Assembly: GCF_000317205.1 (NCBI RefSeq)
Contig: NZ_AJLK01000146.1
Location: 1-46,343 of the forward strand
Source of the DNA: Fischerella muscicola PCC 7414
Lineage (GTDB): Bacteria; Cyanobacteriota; Cyanobacteriia; Cyanobacteriales; Nostocaceae
DNA: 46,343 bases
Direction: 5' to 3'
A program made the position numbers and the translations under genes. Numbering within the stretch: position 1 is the stretch's first letter; the number at the start of each line of letters is the position of its first letter. Positions 42,697 through 46,343 of this stretch are shown piece by piece. Below the pieces are notes generated by a model, which saw nothing but the letters and a program-made list of their open reading frames with translations, searched no databases and was not told where the DNA came from.

Positions 42697-43090
42697 TAGT
42701 TGTTTGTTGTTTGTTGTTTGTTGGTGAGACCAGCCCCCCAAAAAGGCGGTCTCCGTCACGTAGACACGAAGTGGTGAGACAGCGACTCTTACGCAGGGGG
42801 TTCTCCCCCAATCCCCACTCCCTGTCGGTCGTGGGGGCCGGTGAGTCCCCCATGAGCGACTGCGAACCCGGAGGGCTTAAGGTAAGGGTAGGGGGACTGG
42901 CGAACCCGAAGGGTAGTTAGTGGTTAGTGGTCAAAAGTCATTTGTCAATGGTCAATTGTTAGTAGTTAGTGGTTGCTAAGAGGGAACTCTTAACTCTTAA
43001 CAGGGAATAGGTAATTTCTTCCTTGTCTTCCTTATCCTCCAAGTCGTCCCCCTTGTCCTCCTTGTCTCCCTTCCCTTCTCCCCTATACCC
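42697..43090. repeat. Repeat block after rimI
   Basis: (GTTTGTT)n at about 42700-42722, then a modular G/C-rich repeat at about 42723-42915. Its segment CCGGTGAGTCCCCCATGAGC (from 42838) is identical to 12397-12416. GTTAGTGG units follow, then CTTGTCCTC/CTTGTCTCC nonamers at about 43018-43080. No credible ORF. Confidence 0.85.
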
Positions 43091-43368
43091 AATCCCCAAT
43101 TCCCAAAAATAATTAATTTTTGATAAAAATTCTTAATTTTATGCAGTTTTTACTACCTATAAAAAAATTCATAATGTTCAATGGAAAATTGACAGTTACA
43201 AAAAAATATGATATATATCTTTCCTTGGGATTGGCATTAAAAACATTGCAAGTCCAAACTCTTTTTCGCTTGTCAATCTCCACAAAGACAGTAAATTCAG
43301 ACTCCTCAATACACACTCAGTAAAAAGTAATAAAAAGTTAGCAATTTCCCATGAAGGCTGGGTGATCC

Positions 43369-43406
43369 CGATTGAATGTCTATTTCTTTATACAGACATT
43401 CAATCG
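43369..43406 (+). promoter_or_regulatory. Long hairpin upstream of clpC
   Basis: Perfect 13-bp arms CGATTGAATGTCT (43369-43381) and AGACATTCAATCG (43394-43406) around a 12-nt loop, ending 56 nt before ATG 43463. It is not a CIRCE element. Either an operator or a 5'-leader structure of the clpC mRNA; no T tract, so not a terminator. Confidence 0.6.
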
Positions 43407-43462
43407 ATTTGGCTGTGCTAAAATCAGCGTACCGGCACGACGCAGGTGATGGGAAAAATGCC

Positions 43463-45931
43463 ATGTTTGAACGCTTCACAGAAAAAGCCATTAAGGTAAT
43501 CATGTTGGCCCAGGAAGAGGCACGCCGCCTGGGACACAATTTCGTTGGTACCGAACAGATCCTCTTGGGTCTGATTGGAGAAGGTACCGGAGTGGCGGCT
43601 AAGGTGCTGAAATCTATGGGCGTCAATCTCAAAGACGCTCGGATTGAAGTAGAAAAAATCATAGGCCGGGGTTCAGGCTTTGTAGCCGTGGAAATTCCGT
43701 TTACGCCACGGGCAAAGCGAGTTCTGGAACTATCCTTGGAAGAAGCGCGCCAATTAGGGCATAACTACATTGGCACCGAGCATCTGCTGTTGGGCCTGAT
43801 CCGAGAAGGGGAAGGTGTAGCAGCCAGAGTGCTAGAGAATCTGGGTGTGGATCTTTCTAAGGTAAGGACTCAAGTGATCCGGATGCTGGGAGAGACCGCT
43901 GAGGTTACACAAGGAGGTCCATCACGCGGCAACAAAACCCCGACCTTGGATGAGTTTGGCTCGAATTTGACCCAAATGGCATTGGACGGCAAGCTCGATC
44001 CAGTGGTGGGACGCGCCAAGGAAATTGAGCGGGTGATTCAAATCTTGGGTCGCCGCACCAAAAATAATCCAGTCTTGATTGGGGAACCAGGGGTTGGTAA
44101 AACCGCGATCGCTGAAGGTTTGGCGCAGCGCATTGCCAACAAAGATGTCCCCGACATTCTGGAAGACAAGCGCGTAGTCACCTTGGATATCGGTTTACTC
44201 GTAGCAGGTACAAAGTACCGGGGTGAATTTGAAGAGCGCCTGAAGAAGATCATGGATGAGATTCGCCAGGCTGGAAATGTCATTTTAGTCATCGACGAAG
44301 TACACACCCTAATTGGTGCAGGTGCGGCAGAAGGTGCAATTGATGCAGCAAACATCCTCAAGCCAGCCTTGGCTAGAGGTGAATTGCAATGTATTGGTGC
44401 TACAACCTTAGATGAATACCGCAAGCACATAGAGCGAGATGCAGCCTTAGAACGCCGTTTCCAACCAGTGATGGTCGGCGAACCCTCTGTCGATGAGACA
44501 ATTGAAATTTTACGTGGTCTGCGTGACCGCTACGAACAACACCACAAGCTGAAGATTTCTGACGAAGCTTTGATTGCGGCGGCAAAATTGTCTGACCGCT
44601 ACATTAGCGATCGCTACCTACCAGATAAAGCCATCGACTTAATCGATGAAGCTGGTTCCCGGGTCCGTCTGATTAACTCCCAACTGCCACCCGCAGCCAA
44701 AGAGTTAGACAGAGAACTGCGGCAAATTTTAAAAGAAAAAGATGATGCAGTTCGCGCTCAAGACTTTGATCGAGCCGGAGAACTGCGCGATCGTGAAATG
44801 GAAATCAAAGCCGAAATTCGTGCGATCGCTCAAAGCAAAACTGGTACTGGCCGCACAGAGGGTGAAGAACCAGTAGTTACAGAAGAAGACATTGCCCACA
44901 TTGTCGCTTCTTGGACGGGTGTACCAGTCAACAAACTCACCGAGTCTGAGTCCGAAAAGCTGCTGCACATGGAAGACACCTTGCATCAGCGCCTAATCGG
45001 TCAAGAAGATGCTGTGAAGGCTGTTTCGCGGGCAATTCGTCGCGCTCGTGTCGGCTTAAAGAACCCCAACCGACCCATTGCTAGCTTTGTCTTCTCTGGG
45101 CCTACCGGCGTCGGTAAGACCGAGTTGGCAAAAGCATTGGCATCTTACTTCTTCGGTTCGGAAGAAGCGATGATCCGCCTGGATATGTCCGAATACATGG
45201 AACGTCATACCGTCTCCAAGTTAATCGGTTCGCCTCCAGGCTATGTTGGTTATAACGAAGGTGGTCAGCTTACTGAAGCAGTACGCCGTCGTCCTTACAC
45301 CGTGGTGTTATTCGACGAAATCGAAAAAGCGCACCCCGATGTCTTCAACATGCTGCTGCAAATTTTGGAAGACGGTCGTTTAACTGATGCCAAAGGTCGC
45401 ACCGTAGACTTCAAGAACACCTTGCTGATTTTGACTTCTAACATCGGTTCCAAGGTAATCGAAAAAGGTGGCGGCGGTATCGGCTTCGAGTTTGCTGAAG
45501 ACCAAAGCGAATCTCAATACAACCGGATTAAGTTCTTAGTCAACGAAGAACTGAAGAACTACTTCCGTCCAGAATTCCTCAACCGTCTGGATGAAATTAT
45601 CGTCTTCCGTCAACTGAATAAGGAAGAGGTAATGCTAATTGCCGACATTATGCTTCGAGAAGTATTTGGTCGTCTTACCGAGAAAGGAATCAATCTCGAA
45701 GTGAGCGATCGCTTCAAAGAGCGCTTGTTGCAGGAGGGTTACAACCCCAGTTACGGTGCAAGACCTTTACGTCGAGCCATTATGCGCTTACTAGAAGACA
45801 GCCTCGCAGAAGAGATTCTGTCTGGTCGCATCAAGGAAGGCGATACAGCCATTGTTGATGTCGATGAGAGCGGTAATGTCACAGTCAGAGGTGAACAGCG
45901 CCGGGAATTGATGACGCCTGGAGTTGAATAA
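43463..45931 (+). CDS. clpC: ATP-dependent Clp protease ATP-binding subunit ClpC
   Basis: 822-aa Hsp100 unfoldase that feeds ClpP/ClpR proteases. Two Clp-N repeats ([40 protein letters not shown]). AAA+ domain 1 with Walker [16 protein letters not shown] and Walker [15 protein letters not shown] motif region ([20 protein letters not shown] style, about 425-460). AAA+ domain 2 with [28 protein letters not shown] and the C-terminal [16 protein letters not shown] 43463 is chosen since [10 protein letters not shown] is the invariant N-terminus; a frame from 43376 runs through the upstream hairpin. Essential in cyanobacteria and highly conserved. Followed by a strong terminator. Confidence 0.97.
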   Translation: MFERFTEKAIKVIMLAQEEARRLGHNFVGTEQILLGLIGEGTGVAAKVLKSMGVNLKDARIEVEKIIGRGSGFVAVEIPFTPRAKRVLELSLEEARQLGHNYIGTEHLLLGLIREGEGVAARVLENLGVDLSKVRTQVIRMLGETAEVTQGGPSRGNKTPTLDEFGSNLTQMALDGKLDPVVGRAKEIERVIQILGRRTKNNPVLIGEPGVGKTAIAEGLAQRIANKDVPDILEDKRVVTLDIGLLVAGTKYRGEFEERLKKIMDEIRQAGNVILVIDEVHTLIGAGAAEGAIDAANILKPALARGELQCIGATTLDEYRKHIERDAALERRFQPVMVGEPSVDETIEILRGLRDRYEQHHKLKISDEALIAAAKLSDRYISDRYLPDKAIDLIDEAGSRVRLINSQLPPAAKELDRELRQILKEKDDAVRAQDFDRAGELRDREMEIKAEIRAIAQSKTGTGRTEGEEPVVTEEDIAHIVASWTGVPVNKLTESESEKLLHMEDTLHQRLIGQEDAVKAVSRAIRRARVGLKNPNRPIASFVFSGPTGVGKTELAKALASYFFGSEEAMIRLDMSEYMERHTVSKLIGSPPGYVGYNEGGQLTEAVRRRPYTVVLFDEIEKAHPDVFNMLLQILEDGRLTDAKGRTVDFKNTLLILTSNIGSKVIEKGGGGIGFEFAEDQSESQYNRIKFLVNEELKNYFRPEFLNRLDEIIVFRQLNKEEVMLIADIMLREVFGRLTEKGINLEVSDRFKERLLQEGYNPSYGARPLRRAIMRLLEDSLAEEILSGRIKEGDTAIVDVDESGNVTVRGEQRRELMTPGVE

Positions 45932-45961
45932 GATTTTGGGTTGAATCTAAAATTTAAACTG

Positions 45962-45997
45962 AAAACGGTAGGGGATGAAAATCTTCTACCGTTTTTT
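45962..45997 (+). terminator. Terminator of clpC
   Basis: Stem AAAACGGTAG (45962-45971) with CTACCGTTTT (45986-45995), loop of 14 nt, T-run TTTTTT. Confidence 0.85.
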
Positions 45998-46053
45998 GCT
46001 GTCACTATTTTGGATTAATATTGAGAATTAACACCTCTCATCAAAAGCAAGCT

Positions 46054-46239
46054 ATGTTTGACATGCCAATTTTGCTTGCCCAAACAAGTAATACAATTCA
46101 AATAGGTATTAATATTAATGGAATTGTAGCGCTAATAGCAGGAATACTAATTCTTTTACTGCCTAGATTGCTGAACTATATAGTGGCAATTTATCTAATA
46201 ATTATTGGGCTGGTGCAGATTTTTAATTTGCAGATTTAA
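46054..46239 (+). CDS. DUF3096 small membrane protein
   Basis: 61 aa with two closely spaced membrane helices: GIVALIAGILILLLPRLLNY and IVAIYLIIIGLVQIF. The pattern INGIVALIAGILILL...P.LLNYIVAIYLIIIGL is typical of DUF3096, small two-helix proteins of unknown function found in many bacteria. Start at ATG 46054 (MFDMPILLAQ) or 46063; a TTG at 46021 would add 11 polar residues and is less likely. It lies beyond the clpC terminator and so has its own promoter. Confidence 0.85.
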   Translation: MFDMPILLAQTSNTIQIGININGIVALIAGILILLLPRLLNYIVAIYLIIIGLVQIFNLQI

Positions 46240-46343
46240 TAATATGAAAAATTATGAAAATGATTGAATTTGAAATAAAAAATATAAAATTCAGTTAGAG
46301 TTTTTTGAAAGAACTCTGTTTGTTAAAGCAGTTGAATTTCTTT

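Noticed and set aside
43120-43323. 67-codon ORFs on both strands before clpC
   Set aside because: AT-rich, fully overlapping on opposite strands, no similarity to a known family.

Overview
The window is a chromosomal segment of a filamentous, probably heterocyst-forming cyanobacterium (Nostocales type). Evidence seen directly: the HIP1 octamer GCGATCGC recurs throughout (e.g. near 658, 5402 and 8700), heptanucleotide and nonanucleotide tandem repeats fill many intergenic gaps, and several genes belong to cyanobacterial families (Ftn2/ZipN, COP23, DUF3143, a DnaK3-type chaperone with an acidic tail). No genus can be assigned from the sequence alone.

Layout. 1-7.6 kb: the 5' two-thirds or so of topA (minus strand, running off the left edge), a conserved unknown protein, an orphan PEP-CTERM secreted protein, an FAD-dependent oxidoreductase, a small membrane protein, and an overlapping pair encoding an unknown 107-aa protein and a pentapeptide-repeat protein. 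8-14.5 kb: lysC (aspartate kinase), a VOC/glyoxalase-fold protein, then a repeat-rich accessory stretch with a serine-recombinase-like gene that lacks key catalytic arginines and a two-gene unit (ribbon-helix-helix regulator plus PAS-like protein) behind a very structured operator-like region. 14.5-24.4 kb: ftn2 (divisome J-domain protein), pdhA, an aldose-1-epimerase-like gene, tRNA-Lys(UUU), class II fructose-bisphosphate aldolase, a fasciclin lipoprotein, a TPR fragment, a DUF3291 protein and a second VOC protein. 24.4-33.8 kb: a frameshifted ZIP metal transporter, a CLC-CBS-USP chloride channel/transporter with Gln at the gating-glutamate position, a COP23 protein, a trypsin-like protease, a Ser/Thr kinase with a PsbP-like tail, a DUF2891 protein and an M28 peptidase. 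33.9-38.4 kb: a chaperone cluster, dnaK3-like, dnaJ, membrane J-protein and DUF3143. 38.5-46.3 kb: the lysA-cdaA-uppS operon (minus strand), rimI, clpC and a small DUF3096 membrane protein.

The window is mostly core metabolism and proteostasis. Both ends of the lysine/DAP branch (lysC, lysA) are present, and lysA is co-transcribed with c-di-AMP synthase (cdaA) and the undecaprenyl-diphosphate synthase (uppS), linking cell-wall precursor supply to c-di-AMP signalling.

The most unusual signal is the repeat landscape. (i) A G/C-rich repeat is inserted in frame in both lysC and lysA; the copies share a 26-bp core with one mismatch, and a related low-complexity insert sits in the CLC gene. (ii) A perfect 32-bp palindrome occurs three times (one copy degraded), always between a (CTAACTA)n tract and a (CAACAAC)n tract. 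(iii) Larger modular repeats share blocks in shuffled order and orientation. (iv) An inverted-repeat element ends inside the fasciclin gene. No CRISPR array, complete insertion sequence or rRNA was seen. No complete novel defence or biosynthetic system is convincingly present; the RHH/PAS pair with its operator is the best candidate for an undescribed regulatory module.
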